A stretch of 64,000 nucleotides of DNA from Poa pratensis (GCA_947311845.1 CAMZMU010000041.1:115394731-115458730), one strand, 5' to 3'; shown: positions 30,397 to 42,811, counted from the stretch's first letter. Numbers and translations: made by a program. Notes: generated by a model from the sequence alone, not told the origin.

Positions 30397-33300
30397 CTAC
30401 TTGAAACCATATTGTTTTGGTAATGAGAGGAATGGCTTGAAGGTCAACATGAGCCCAAGTGATTCGACTAAATTCAATATCACGAATATCATTTGATCCC
30501 CTGCATAATTAAGGGAATATATTGTGTTAGTTTTTCTAGTTGCACATATCACATACGTATACGAAAATCATTTGATCCCCTGCATATTAAGGGAATATAT
30601 CACATATGGCCTATAACAGAAAAAATAACAACACACTTGTGCCAAAAAAAAGGACATGTAAATAAAAAACATACCCGGAAGGAAAGAAGCATTTTGGCGC
30701 TTTTGAGCCCATGAGAACCTACATTTGAAAATTTCCAAATAAGATGTATATTTGATGGCTGGATGCATGGATGAACCTAATATCAATTCATGGTATAATC
30801 CTGATACGCATACTGATGAAAAAAATTAGAAAAAGAACTCGACATATATCAAAATGTGTATCATTGTGTATTGCAAAGAAACACTCAGCAAATACAACAA
30901 CCTAACATAAGATTAAAACAAACAAACAAACATGAAAAAACATCTATATAGAAGAAATATAGAGTAAGAACACAAACAGGATTACAGATACTAAACATGA
31001 AACCAAACAACACTAGTGCTGCCACCACAGTTGCAACGATGGGATTTAGCATCATCACTCTTAAGTTATGAATTAATCATATTTAACTAAAGATTAGAGC
31101 CATTTTTATGTCCAGTCAGATAAGAAGGGGTTCTAGAAGAATGCCCAATATATTGCCGACAAGATTTAAACATTAAACACAATTTTCATTTCCATGTTAA
31201 TTTGTATTTATATAAAAATCAAATAATTCACAAGGATACTCACAGAAGGCCTGCTCCAGCTGGAGCAATAGTTTTGAAGAGGGATTGTGCAGTCGCAGAT
31301 AAGCCATTTGCAGCACCTCTTTGCCTTTGTGACTGTGGGTAGAAGAATATTAATTAGCTTGTTTTATAAGAAACTAAGGATAGAAAATTTAAGTAAAATT
31401 CACTTGATACTTGCCACGGCATTATTTTGCAGAATAGAATTCCCCGTTAAGATAGTCATCTGAACAAATTTGTTAAAGATGTAAGAAAGGATGATATTGT
31501 TACATAAAAATAAGAGAGTACATTCCATTTTGGTTTTCTTTTCATGACTTGTGTACTTGATGAGTATCTTAGAACATATATTCATAATTAAGAAATAGCA
31601 TATAATGTAAACAAAAAAAGTAATGAATGGTGCAGTTGTTTTTGACAACAACAAATCTAATGTCGGAGGTTATTTTAATTGTATTCCTGGGACTACAATA
31701 TCTTATGCGATCTTCATAATTTATATAATCCCACTATTCAAGTCCAGTTAAGCATATTCTAATTTATTTTCTAGTAAAATATTATATGTTGAATCCAGAG
31801 ATGAAGTTTTGTCACTTACAGAAAGAATACCCTTTGAAATGGTAGCAAAATATAGAGCTAGCGCAAGTCTAGTCCCTGATAGGTGTGTCATGAAGGGGTA
31901 AGCAGCAAGAATTGGTATGGATAGAGCCTGAAATAGGCATGCCATAGTATTAAAAATAAATTTGGATAATACAGATGTAACGTTTTTTTGTATATTTTCA
32001 GTTACTCACGGATGCAATACGGGATGAATTGACAGATCCGAGTAACGCATGCACATATCTAAAAATGAACAGTTGATACACAAGAAGACCAGCACCTGAA
32101 ATGTTTATAAATTATTAATCAAGGTTTTGTGATTAATGCACAATATTATAAATAAAGGATTTAATCACTCGACAAATTAATCCAATATGGGATATACTAC
32201 TGGAAAATATTAACAAACTTTAAGGACGAGGTGCTAATTTTTTGAGAGAAAAATGATCTATTAATGGTTTAGAGTGTGATAAAAAGTATTAGAACTTATT
32301 TTGATTGGGAGTGGGGGTATCTGGTTTTAAGTTGAAGCAGTACATAGCAACATGTTCCAAGACTATATGCACCCTAGACAATCAAGATATTCAGCTATGT
32401 GTGTTATACCATAGTTCAACTTACTCCTTAAATTAAATGAATCGTAAGAAATGTGCAAACTGATAATGAAAGTGACTACTAGGGTTATACCTGAAACTGC
32501 AAGAACTTGGCCAACGTCTTTAGATGAAAATCCTAGTCCACCATACTTTTTATCACTTACTGTCCACAAGGAAAATATCTGATACAAAAAAAGGGTAAAC
32601 AAAATCCTTTGGAATAAAGTTTAATTCCACATGCAATTGCTTTTTTAGTTCCATTTATTTATTTATTTGTTTGTTGAAAGAGGAACAAGAAAAATATATA
32701 ATAAATACCTCACTATATGCTGTATCATGAAGCGTAAAAACACAATATGCAGCTATAGAAGACATCAATGCCCGGTTCTTCAATAGACTCTTCTCTGGAT
32801 GTGGAGCTTCTTTATGTGGGGCCGTTCTTGAATCGCCAGCCATTTCTACTTCCATTTCTAGGTTTTTATGCATATGCAGTGTCTCCTGGTAAGCAAAATA
32901 TTAAGAAATTGTAATCTTTTCAATCACACATCAAAATTTGTTGTCCCTAAGAGTATATATACGGAAAAAAATCTAGTTTTCACCCTATTTCTGACATTCA
33001 GTTTGAACTCTGAAACCGGTTGTTTGAACCCTGAACTAATGACACATTAGGTTACAAACTAGTCCAATCCAATACAGTTTTGAGCGGATATGGACGACAT
33101 GTGGCCATCACCTAGCACAACCTTTGCACATCAACAACTTATTATTATTTTTAATTCTAATGCTTTTTAATGTTAACTTGAGCTTATAGTTAACCAACGT
33201 ATTGAACCAATTGTCAGACGCGGTTCGTCCAACAGTTAGCTCAGAATTGTCTGGGATATGATATAGGCGGTAAAGTGAACATATCAATTGTTCGTGGTTA

Positions 33301-36300
33301 AACTGGTTTCAGAGTGAGGAACTGAAAAGCAGGCTTTAGTCCACCGTTGAAAAGTGGATATTTCATATACTTCTACGTAAGCAAGCACATTAGATAATAG
33401 TAGCCGTATGCTAGACAACTTCTATAACTCATAAACTTGTCCTTTTCTCATATGAATTACATTATGTTTCCTTTTTTCTAAACGTAAAATAACATTCCCA
33501 GTCGTGTAGAAGTCAAGTCACGTGTTAGGTAAATTCCTTTCTTTGTCCATGATGTTAAGCTCAAACTTTCAATACTGGCCCAGAATACAATTGCAGCCTC
33601 ATCAATACCATTCAATGGGATTAATATATGGCTTGGATGTTCTTATCTCAGATCTGGATGGCAATATAATTCATGATAACTATGTGAACTTAAGAAGTGG
33701 AAAATCAGGAACTTATTAGGGGACTAAAATTGATCGGTCCCCAAGTTAAGGGACCCAAAGGATTACTTATCCTTCAAATTATAGCAAATCCTCTTATTGG
33801 ATGAAAATCATAGGCTTAGTATATTACTATGAAATGTTACATACCGGTAGCCATATGCAGCTTATTAGAGCACCGAGCGCAATCAATGAAATACAAAGGC
33901 ATGGCAAGAAATATGGAAACCTATGAAACACAAATTAACATGGTTAATATCATGAAGTTAGCTCACTGTGTTTTAGTACATAAGTAGCAGGTTTACCTTC
34001 CAAAGATCGAGTTCTCGGAAAATAGGTTTGGATATTGCTTTGTAGGCTGACAGACAAGGTATAACATAAATGTGTTAAATAGTATTTTATTACTATTTGT
34101 AAAATGGACATTTCTGAGCAAACCTGTGCAAGGTAGCCTCCAATGGATGGACCGATAACAAGACCGATGCCCCAAGCAGTGCTTAGCTATATTCATTAAT
34201 GAAGTCAGCTAGAGTAATGATATAAATAAACATACTTATAAATAGTAATGTCGATGCGAGAAATTATATAGTTATTTACAATTGATAATCCCAGTGCATG
34301 ATGTTCTGGTCGACACACTTCAACACAGTAAGCCTGCAATAGTTGGGAATCAACATGCATATACAACTATTCCTGTAACAATAAATTAGTTGCTATAACA
34401 TAATTTATGCTCTGCTATGAACACTTGGATACCTTCATTGGGGCAAGCATGCCATTCAGAGAACCAAGAAGCATTCTTGTGGTAAGCGCCATCCAATACT
34501 TTTCACTTAGTCCAAATAGAGTGTTAAGGATGACCCTATAAGAGGATTATTAGGCTTACAATGTTGCCACGGAAAAGTGTACATACTTTAAGACAACAAG
34601 AAAAATTGCTCACACTGTGAAGAGGGAAAATGCAATGATAGGTTTTCTCCCGATACGATCTGCAACCACACCCCAAAATAGGGAGCCAGCAAATCTACCG
34701 GCCATGTATGATGCCCCTGTATATATATACAAAATGTAAATCAACATGCCCTAATAAAGTCTGGGTGAGTGCTCTTTTCCGAAAGGATAAAATTATGTGT
34801 ATTATACTCATATGAGTATAGTACACTCCAATGTCTGGAGTTTAATTCATTTCACTAACTCTATGAGTCATAGCTTTCTTACCAAGAAGACCAGCATACA
34901 CTCCAATGTCTTGTTCGGTTTTCGCCACATGCATATCCTCTATCTATGTTCAAGAAAGGTCAAACTGAGCTTGGATATACAAATCATGAAGTCAGTAATG
35001 TTTTAACAGGAAAAGACGGCCGAGCTAGTAGTCCAAGTATGCAAGCCGCCCACCCACGGCGAGGCCTAGCCTCCACATGGCTATCTTTTCTTGAATATAA
35101 AGCTACCAGAGCCCAATCCCTGGCAGGTGTCTTTCTTTTCATCAGGAAAGAATGACCCATAAGGGACTTTTTAGTTCGAAGGATTTCAAAGGAGTTGTAT
35201 ATGATTTCCACCCATATGAATTTTTTCTATAGAGTCCATTTGGTTTAAAAAGGATTGAATCCTCCAAATTTCCTATGGATTTTTTCCTACACTACAATCC
35301 TATAGGATTTCTTGCAAGAGGTGAGACCTCTTCGAAAAATTCCTATGTGTCTATGACAGAGATGGCGTGCACTCATCCCAATATAAAATTCCTGTGTTTT
35401 TCCTACAATGCAACCAAACAACACTTCCCACTGATCCATGCTTTTTTATTCCTGTAGGATTTCAAATGTCATGACATCCGATTCCTGCAATATTCATGTT
35501 CATATGTTTATCAAATCCAGTAAACCAAATTAGCCCTAAAAGTATACTTTGAGCGACTACCGAGAATGATCTGATATATGATCATTTGATCAAAACAATG
35601 GTCGTTAATAATATTCGATGAGTACGCCATGCATTTAATAAATATTTATCCAGTTATTTTGTCAAAACAGAAGTTTACTTTGCTTTGTTTCCAATATGAA
35701 TTTTGATATAAAAATACATATTAAATACTTACGTAAATATACAAAATCCATTCTAATATATATGTATATATATAGAGAGAGAGATAGAGACTATTTTCCA
35801 TCACATATTTAATGGTACGACTTATGTCCAGTAATCCTATTTTTTATTAAATAGTGTTTAAACATATATGTTTTAGAACGAGGGATTACGCCTCTAGTTG
35901 AGGAACGGTGGAATAAGCTTCATAGTAAGGAATCAAATAGAATTCAATGACCAAAAGTTTTGTCGTGCTTGTATAATTTTTCAGTTTAGTTGGTTTGTTT
36001 TACTATGGGATGTATGATACACTGATGCAATGTGAATTCCAAGTTCCACGTTCCAAACTAGGGACAACTCATTGTATAGTATTGCTTCATAAGAAAAATA
36101 TATGATTATAAAACAAGGTGAGATCAGAATACCATGAAGTACAAGAAGGGGAACAATGATGATATTGGTAAAGCTGCAAAGAAGATGTGGATTGTCAGAA
36201 ACATAGCAGCCTATGAGCACAATTAATAAAAGTATCACAAACTTCGTTCGCCCCTCCAAACATGCATAGTTAAATAAATATATGAACTTCAGAATTCGGA

Positions 36301-37445
36301 TCTTAGGTACAAATTGCTTGACTGGTTTTTCTCGTATATTATTGGCGGCTTGTGACCTACTGGCATACTTTCGTGTTCTTTAGTGCTAGGAATTAACGAG
36401 GAAGCTACAAGAGTAACATTCCAAGTTATATAAATATTTCAAATATTGACCTGAAATTGTACTGGAAGCTACCAAATTATATTAACGGGGCATAATAACG
36501 TTTTATGTTGCTGGCGAAGGGAGAACACCCTAAGGATCCATTCAAATTATATCAAATATCATAAACAGTCAATTCGCCTGAACTATAAGCTATAACTGCG
36601 CTATTTTTTTGCTTGTTATTTATGCTCAATTTTGACCACTAATATATACTAAACTATTTTACCGAAATCACTCCACCTGAAAGAGGGAGCTGTGTTTTGG
36701 TTGGTTAAGATAAGACTAGACTGATCTTAGAAAACGGGGAGACATAAGATAGTGCCATACAATTACTCTATATGCAATTATGCAACAAAAAAATTGATGG
36801 CATACAATAAATATAAGTAAAATCTTACTCATAATTGTGATTTCTAACACAAACTCCACACTAATTATTATCCTTTTTTACATATTTAAATTCAAATATG
36901 CTTTACAACATTCTATAAGGGAAAGAGTATTGAGCAACAGAGAGTTAAGCAGAACTAGGAGAGTTAAATTTATCTCCCTTTCTTAGAGAGTTGAAAAACC
37001 GTGATCACACACACGCCAAACATAAACAGTCCCGAGAAGCGAGTACTATTTCTATCGTGGGCTCATGGCGATGTGCAAATATATACTTCCTCTGTTTCTA
37101 AATATAATATGTTTTAGTTTTTTCTATATTCACATATATCTACATGTATGTATATTTATTTTAATGTATATGTTCACTGATTTTTGTCAGCATCTAGTCA
37201 AAATATGAAACCCATATAAAACATATATTCAGGAACGGAGTAGGGAGTATATACGTACCGGAGGCTAGGCTGGTGACTCCGACGTAGAGGAACTCCTTGT
37301 AAGGTATCCCCGTGTTGTTCTCCACCTTGCGTTCCATGGCGCAGCCGGGGCAGCCCTCGTGGTACACCCTCGCTGCCGCCGCCGCGGGCGGTGGCGCCTC
37401 GTCGTTGGATGGGACCGTCCGGCTCCTGGTACTGTCGTCGCCCAT
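30397..37445 (-). CDS. ZIFL-A: zinc-induced-facilitator-like MFS transporter, 17 exons
   Basis: Exons: 37445-37259, 36173-36133, 34943-34883, 34716-34614, 34535-34433, 34333-34280, 34186-34124, 34046-33997, 33920-33845, 32885-32709, 32578-32491, 32095-32010, 31927-31820, 31459-31415, 31332-31244, 30718-30675, 30500-30397. The 1479 nt give 492 residues without frame breaks. The N-terminal YHEGCPGCAMERK is the ZIFL cysteine signature. WGVVADRIGRKP is the MFS loop 2-3 motif. STAWGIGLVIGPSIGGYLA is the family's antiporter motif. A His-rich cytosolic loop (HMHK...HKEAPHPEK) in exon 10 separates the two six-helix halves. The family exports nicotianamine, mugineic acids or metal complexes by proton antiport at vacuolar or plasma membrane (ZIF1, TOM1); which substrate applies here is unknown. 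Intron 14 uses a GC donor. The start was chosen at the only upstream ATG in frame, about 130 bp below a TATA box. Confidence 0.92.
30486..30605 (-). repeat. Direct repeat duplicating the last splice acceptor of ZIFL-A
   Basis: ATCATTTGATCCCCTGCATA (start of exon 17 plus its acceptor, read on plus) at 30488 recurs at about 30568, each followed by AAGGGAATATAT. This creates a second possible acceptor about 80 bp upstream of the true one. Confidence 0.8.
30501..30674 (-). other. Last intron of ZIFL-A
   Basis: 174 bp between exon 16 (CCGG|GTATG) and exon 17 (TGCAG|GGGATC). It contains the duplicated acceptor. Confidence 0.8.
35234..35538 (+). mobile_element. Tourist/Harbinger-like MITE in intron 2 of ZIFL-A
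   Basis: Imperfect inverted ends GAGTCCATTTGGTTTAA and AAACCAAATTAGCCCTA with repeated AATCCTATAGGATTT-type interior. The CATTTGGTTT end is typical of PIF/Harbinger MITEs. No target duplication could be fixed. Confidence 0.5.
37085..37250 (+). mobile_element. Stowaway-like MITE beside the exon 1 donor of ZIFL-A
   Basis: Starts CTTCCTCTGTTTCTAAATATAATATGTTTT and ends AAACATATATTCAGGAACGGAGTAGGGAGTA, a degenerate Stowaway end pair. Its right end is only about 7-8 bases inside intron 1, next to the donor at 37258. Confidence 0.65.
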
Positions 37446-37540
37446 TGTCGTTGGTTGCTGGGCTTGGAATTGATGGATCGAGATTCAGGCAGTGCAGCAG
37501 CTAATTCATTACTAGTTCACTGCACTCGTAGCTAGCTGGC

Positions 37541-37853
37541 TGACACAAATCTAGCTAGCCATGTTTTCGATGTTATATAGCCAGAGTGAACGCCTTATGC
37601 ATGCAACGCGTCTCTGTCGCCGTGGGCAGCAAAAGGCTTGCCGCTTTAGTGAGATGGGATTTGTTCTCAGTGTACGTGTGGTGTCGATTTCAGACCCACG
37701 TGAATAAGTTTAAGTTGATCGATCTCTGGCTTACGCTTTTACACGATGGAAAGAAAAGACGACGTACGTACTGGTCAAGAGAATGACATGGCAAAATCTA
37801 ATCGTTGCAACAATTAGTATATTGCATAATAGCGAGCATTAGTATATGCGTAC

Positions 37854-37907
<54 letters not shown>

Positions 37908-37960
37908 AAATGTGCAACTTCAACGATATGTGTGCATTATGACACTTTCTAGCAGTGTGT
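37541..37960 (-). promoter_or_regulatory. ZIFL-A proximal promoter (copy 1 of a duplication)
   Basis: On the minus strand CTATATAACA (37571-37580) is a TATA box about 130 bp upstream of the ATG. The region reads GCTTTAGTGAGATGGGA... on plus and is related to 38282-38660, so the core promoter has been duplicated. ACGTACGT and CACGTG-like sites are present, but no factor is assigned. Confidence 0.6.
37857..37905 (+). repeat. (GA)n microsatellite
   Basis: About 24 uninterrupted GA units, roughly 410-460 bp upstream of the ZIFL-A start codon, between the two promoter copies. On the coding (minus) strand it is a TC tract. Confidence 0.97.
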
Positions 37961-38281
37961 GTAATTCTTCACTTTCGAGCAGGCTAGTCTGTAGAATTGA
38001 CGAAAAGCAAATGACATCGATAAATAGGATAAGAAAATACACAAATTTAAATAGGCTAGACAGAGACGCATTGGATGCATGCTTCACAAAATGGACTGTC
38101 TTCTAGGAAGTTTGGTAAATTAGAGTGTAAATCTCGTACTTTGAACTTTGAAGCACGCAAACAAAATTTTGTAATAATTTGGCTTCTTTTTTATTGATCT
38201 TTTAACTAAGAATTCGTTTAATATATATTTATAATGACAAATGTGAACTAAAATCATCATTGTTTGTGCAATGAGAAAACT

Positions 38282-38660
38282 CGACACAAATTCAGCTAGC
38301 TCATGTTTTCAACTGTTATATACTAGCAATTGACGCCCGTGCATCCAATGCGTCTCTGTCTCCATGGGCAGCAAAAAACTTGCTGCTTTAGTGAGATGGG
38401 ATGGGATCTGTTCTCAACACGTACGTACGTGGTGTCGATTTCAGGCTGGCATGAATGAATATATTTAAGTTGGTCGATCTCTGACTTACATGATGGAAGA
38501 AACGACGTATACGTATTGGTCAAAAAATGACATATTTCCGTCTAAAAACAAGAAAATAACATATAGCAAAATATAATCGTCGCACTTATTTTCATGCAGT
38601 GGTATACGTACGCAGAATAAAATGTAACTAAGACGATATGCATTATGTCACTTCTACTCT
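38282..38660 (-). repeat. Second, upstream copy of the ZIFL-A promoter segment
   Basis: GACACAAATTCAGCTAGC, GCGTCTCTGTCTCCATGGGC, TTTAGTGAGATGGGAT, TGGTGTCGATTTCAG and GATCTCTGACTTACATGATGG align in order with the copy at 37541-37960, about 740 bp away. It retains a TATA-like CTAGTATATAACAG (minus, about 38313-38326) but no ATG-led coding exon. Confidence 0.75.
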
Positions 38661-38820
38661 ACTTGGTTAGTGTGTTTAGGCCCTCGCTCTCAACCAGGTT
38701 AGTGTAACGTCTAATTAATTAATTAATTTGTGGACCAAACGTAAACAAAGTGACATAGTGAGACGAACAAGTAGAATTTACAAATCATGACTCTACGTCG
38801 GAGCGGCGGTATAGTACAAC

Positions 38821-39027
38821 CTCCATTCTAGTGAATAAGGCGCGCACGTTTTTCAAATTTCTGTTCGACCAAAATCTATGTATATAAGAACTATTTGATA
38901 TAGAATTGGTATCATTAGAAAGTGTTTTTCAATATGAATCAAACAATATTAATTTTATACTATATAATCGAGATATTGTTGCTCAATTATTTCGGTCAAA
39001 GTTTGTCTCAAAATGAAGAGAATGGAG
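38821..39027 (+). mobile_element. Stowaway-like MITE
   Basis: Left end CTCCATTCTAGTGAATAAGG. Right end GTCTCAAAATGAAGAGAATGGAG, which is roughly the inverse. The interior TTTTTCAAATTTCTG...TTCGGTCAAAGTTTGTC fits a Thalos-type Stowaway. No TA duplication seen. Confidence 0.45.
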
Positions 39028-39179
39028 ATAGTATGAGTAGTAGATTGTTAACTAACGCGATCAAGCTAGCTAGATTAGAACAGACTCTTCAAGGCATGCA
39101 TCCTGAGGTGGCCGATTATTGCTGGTCTCGGAACTGCTTCAGATCAACGGAAAACATCTAAGAATGTTTTGATATAAAT

Positions 39180-39420
39180 TATATATAAAAAGATCTCAAA
39201 CTGTTACTACCGAAACAACTATTTTACCGAGTGTATTTGATCGGACACTCGGTAAAGGGTCATCTTGTTTCCTACTCATTGGAAGCTACATAATGTGAAG
39301 ATGGAGCCATTCGGCAAATATGCCGAAACTCGGCGAACAGGTTGGCCACGTGTTCCTGCTCGAGTGTTCCTCTCAGGACACTCGGCAAACTGTAGGAAGG
39401 ACTTGTTGGAGAAGTTGACT
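39180..39420 (+). mobile_element. CACTA-type terminal fragment
   Basis: Several ACTCGGCAAA, ACTCGGTAAAG, CCGAGTGT and CTCGAGTGTTCC repeats, the kind of subterminal GCCGAGTGTC repeats found near CACTA element ends. Neither terminus nor transposase is visible. Confidence 0.45.
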
Positions 39421-39896
39421 TATCATGAACGTTCTTTCTATCCTCCAAGAAATGACCTAAGTAATAACATCATGTTGGTGATGTAGTAACCACTTCGGCT
39501 AGGCGGGAGCGTATCCTTAGTAGGAAGGGCAGATCCGCATGACTAATTTAGCCGGACAGCCGATTTCGTTGATTAATCAGATGGCGCAAATTGAAGGAAA
39601 CAGACGGTGCAAACGTGTATGATTGCTTGGCACATGCACACACGACGAATTCGCGCACGTCAGCGCTGATGCATCTATATATAGGGACACAGGTCAAAAC
39701 AAGTTTGGCGCCATTTCATGTATCCAGATGAAGGAAGGCAGCGTGAACATTGCCACCACAAAACCATCGGCCTATCTATCTCGATCTATATGCATACACT
39801 CATGGCATCTAGAAACATCCGGCCGGATGATCAAATCTCTCCATCGAATCGCGAAATTCATGTGCGTGCATATCAGGGCTGGCCGGCAGAGGAGTA
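39421..39896 (+). other. Intergenic, no gene seen
   Basis: About 475 bp without recognisable coding or repeat structure. A short TATATATAGGGAC element at about 39676 resembles a core promoter, but no credible frame follows. Confidence 0.4.
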
Positions 39897-40316
39897 GCTC
39901 CCTTCGTTACTAATTATAAAATGTTTTACACATTTCAATATGGACTACATCGAACTGAAATGAGGGAATATTTTTTGAAATATTTTTAAAGTATTCAACC
40001 AATACCACAGTTTCTAAAAATACTGCAGTATTAAATACTTTGACATGTTTGGATGCATTGAATATTGTGGTTTTAAAAACTGAAGTATTGCTCTAAACAC
40101 TTCATTTTTTGTTGTTGTATTTGAAACTTTAGTCCTAACTTGTTTTTTCCTAAACTGAAGTATTATCCAAAACTGAAGTATTGCTTTGCCTGGCGACTAA
40201 ATAATTTGGTTTTCCAATACTCTGGTATTATAAAAACTGCGCTGCCAAACTAGGCCGTCTAGATACGTGTGAATCAAAAAAGTGCTAAAACATCTTATAT
40301 TTAGAAACAGAGGGAG
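39897..40316 (+). mobile_element. Stowaway MITE with a nested element
   Basis: Left end GCTCCCTTCGTTACTAATTATAAAATG and right end CATCTTATATTTAGAAACAGAGGGAG are inverted and flanked by TA. About 300 bp of AAGTATT/CAATAC-rich sequence (about 39965-40260) sits inside, presumably a second insertion. Confidence 0.55.
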
Positions 40317-40351
40317 TAAATCATATTCTTAGTTGGACTATGCAACGATTA

Positions 40352-40477
40352 CTCTCTCCGTCCCAAAATATACTTGACGCAGATTTATTTAAATGTGGAT
40401 GTATTTAGACGTGTTTTAGTGTGTAGATATATTCGTATTTAGACAAATCTATGTCAAATATTTTGTGACGGAGGGAG
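40352..40477 (+). mobile_element. Stowaway MITE (copy 1)
   Basis: 126 bp, ends CTCTCTCCGTCCCAAAA and TTTTGTGACGGAGGGAG, flanked by TA duplications (40350-40351 and 40478-40479). The same element appears at 46012-46137 in copy 2. Confidence 0.88.
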
Positions 40478-40782
40478 TATAAGGTTATGATGTTTGCATG
40501 CCTGGCCATGCCGTGCTGCATATGGCTGTGGTATTTTTCCCTTTTGTCCTTGTTTTCGACGGCCTCACTTCGCGCGGCTGATGTGGTTCCAGGAGTCGGC
40601 AAAGGAAACTTTGGATCAATATGTGTGTAATTTGTTTCGTTTCTTAAATTTATCTCTCTTTTGTGATGACGATTTGAAGGTGAAGCAGCGTAATCTCATG
40701 GCCCTTTCTCCCTCTTGGCATGGCCAATGCGGCTAACACAACAAACAATAATAAGATGTTGGTGATTTCGTCCCGCGGATCG

Positions 40783-41300
40783 TCAGCTTAAGACAGTAGA
40801 AAAAATCGATTTATGACCCTTTATTGTGATTACCAAAGTAGGAAGTATGGGTTGGTGGAACATAGTAGCAAGTGTTCGCTCAAATTCTGAGTTCAAACCT
40901 TTAATGAAATGTGTCACTCGTCTGTGTTCAATCCACTTCTTAACAGTGGATATGCAATCTGGATGTGGCAACCCGAGGGTCTTTGTGGTCAAGATCATCC
41001 CATAACCCTATAGCTCGGCAACATACTCCATTACATAGCACTCCCCTTGTCTCAGGCCACTAAGTCTCTCCTGTAACTCAACCATTAGTATCACATTTCC
41101 CTCTCCCAAGTAAAATTTCGATAAAGTCCTCCATATATCAGTTGCACTTGAGATGGTTTCGATAGTGTCAGCAATGCTGGGAGACAAAGAATGCAACAAC
41201 CATGCCAAATCTCTTTGTCCAGAGGTTCAATTGTTTTTCCTTCGACAAATCTCTTTGTTTTCAATATTAGCAATGCCCTCCTTTAATAACTCAAATAATT
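40783..41300 (-). pseudogene. Copia gag fragment (copy 1)
   Basis: Two minus-strand pieces: ATDIWRTLSKFYLGEGNVILM...LRQGECYVMEYVAEL (41208-41008) and TVKKWIEHRRVTHFIKGLN (40998-40783). Both are typical of UBN2-type copia gag. A stop lies between them. Copy 2 equivalents are at 46443-46931. This appears to be the interior of the relic whose LTR is at 42315-42662. Confidence 0.75.
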
Positions 41301-41465
41301 TCTTACACCTTCCAGTTGGATATCATTAGGCATCAAGTTTGTCTTCTGAATTGGCTCAATGTGAGGGACAATTGCTTCGCTGAAGATGTTGCTTCGCTCT
41401 CCTTTGTCGTAAACATTTGAGCTTGTTTCTCAAGCACCATCTCAACTCTTGGGTATCCTCACAGC

Positions 41466-41732
41466 ATTTTTTTTCTTGCCAAATATGGCCTTTTTGAGAA
41501 ACTAAATCAGTATGACCCCTCCTAAAAACTAATTTTCAAATCTGGCATCTAGGTCGGCGCCAAAGAAAATTATGAAATTAAAACAGGTGTTCGGCGCCAA
41601 AAGATGCACAAGTTCGATTGCAACCTCTTTGGCGCCGACCCCAAGGGGCCATATTTAGAAATAGTTTTCAGGAGGGGCCATATATATGTTTAGTTTATCA
41701 AAAAGGTCAGATTTGGCAAAAAAATATACCCT
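41466..41732 (+). mobile_element. Foldback-type MITE with GGCGCC core (copy 1)
   Basis: Long imperfect inverted ends: TTGCCAAATATGGCCTTTTT...GACCCCTCCTAAAAACT and AGTTTTCAGGAGGGGCCATAT...AGGTCAGATTTGGCAA, around a core with GTCGGCGCCAAAG and TTTGGCGCCGACC. Inserted in the copia relic. Copy 2 is at about 47123-47381. Confidence 0.65.
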
Positions 41733-42314
41733 CATACGGAATCACCATGAACTCGCTGGTGTTGTACAGTACTTCCCCTCACTCTCTCTATTTTGTTAAG
41801 CAGCCAAAGCCAACCTGAACACATGAACTCAAGGAACACAGCAAGTCAAACTTCTGGCTTCTGCTCTACACAGCCAGCTAAAGAAGCCCCTCTCCTGTTG
41901 ACAAGTCACCAACACGCACACATACAGCTCCTCCTCCGCTTCAAACTCTTCGTTCCTCACTCAGCCACAGCCCTTCTCTCTGCTCCCGGACAGCAGCAGC
42001 AGTGCTACCTTCTCTGCCTTTCCAATCCAGGACAGTAGGAGCAGCAGCGTCTCTTTCTGCCTGACCTGGTCTCAGCGAGAACACCAGCTTTTCCAGCTAT
42101 GCGTCCACCAGTCCCACCGCCGCCGGTTGCAACCACCAAGCCTCCAATTTCGAGCAGCCGTACGTCCACTTTCTCCTGCTGTTACCAGCGCCCTCACGGC
42201 CTGCACCCATAGCTCGCGTTCCCCCAACACCTCGAGTTGAGCAGCGCGATGTCGATTCACCGCCGGCCACCTCCAAGAGTCACCATCGCCTCCATCACCT
42301 GCTCTCTGATACCA

Positions 42315-42662
42315 TGTAGAAGTTTGGGGAAATTTCTGAAATCCTTCTCATTCAATTGCTAGGTACAGCTACATGTGTATATTACATGTGGTCCTATGGG
42401 CCACACACACACAGCCCAACAGATTCCATGGTTTCCCATCAAACCATCTTTTGAACACCCCCAGGGCCAGAATAGAGCACGAGAAATACAGCAATTATGC
42501 TGGATCTATTTCCACACAATTATTCTGAGCTGCAGTCACTTACAACAACTACTCCCTCCGTTCCAAATTAATTGACTTCCATATATCTATATTTGGATGT
42601 TTTGGAACGGAGGGAGTACTTTACAAATGTTGCATCTCCTCTACTGGGATGCTCCTACAACA
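42315..42662 (-). repeat. Copia LTR relic (copy 1)
   Basis: On the minus strand it runs TGTTGTAGGAGC...CTTCTACA and is followed by TGGTATCAGAGAGC (42314-42301), a near-standard PBS. So it is the 5' LTR of a minus-oriented copia element. A 65 bp Stowaway remnant (42552-42616) sits in it. Copy 2: 47962-48307. Confidence 0.8.
42552..42616 (+). mobile_element. Short Stowaway remnant in the copia LTR (copy 1)
   Basis: CTCCCTCCGTTCCAAATTAA...TTTTGGAACGGAGGGAG with flanking TA. Only 65 bp, so mostly the two ends. The same is seen near 48198-48262 in copy 2. Confidence 0.85.
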
Positions 42663-42811
42663 TCTGTCGCACAACAATACAACTTGTACTCAATCACCTC
42701 TTGATCCTTTTATAAGGGCGTATTAAGCCCTTATGCTCACGGATGCAGAGTCCATGAGTCGTGGCCATCTCAGTAATAATCCAAAAAAAATCTAGAATAA
42801 TAGCTGAACAG

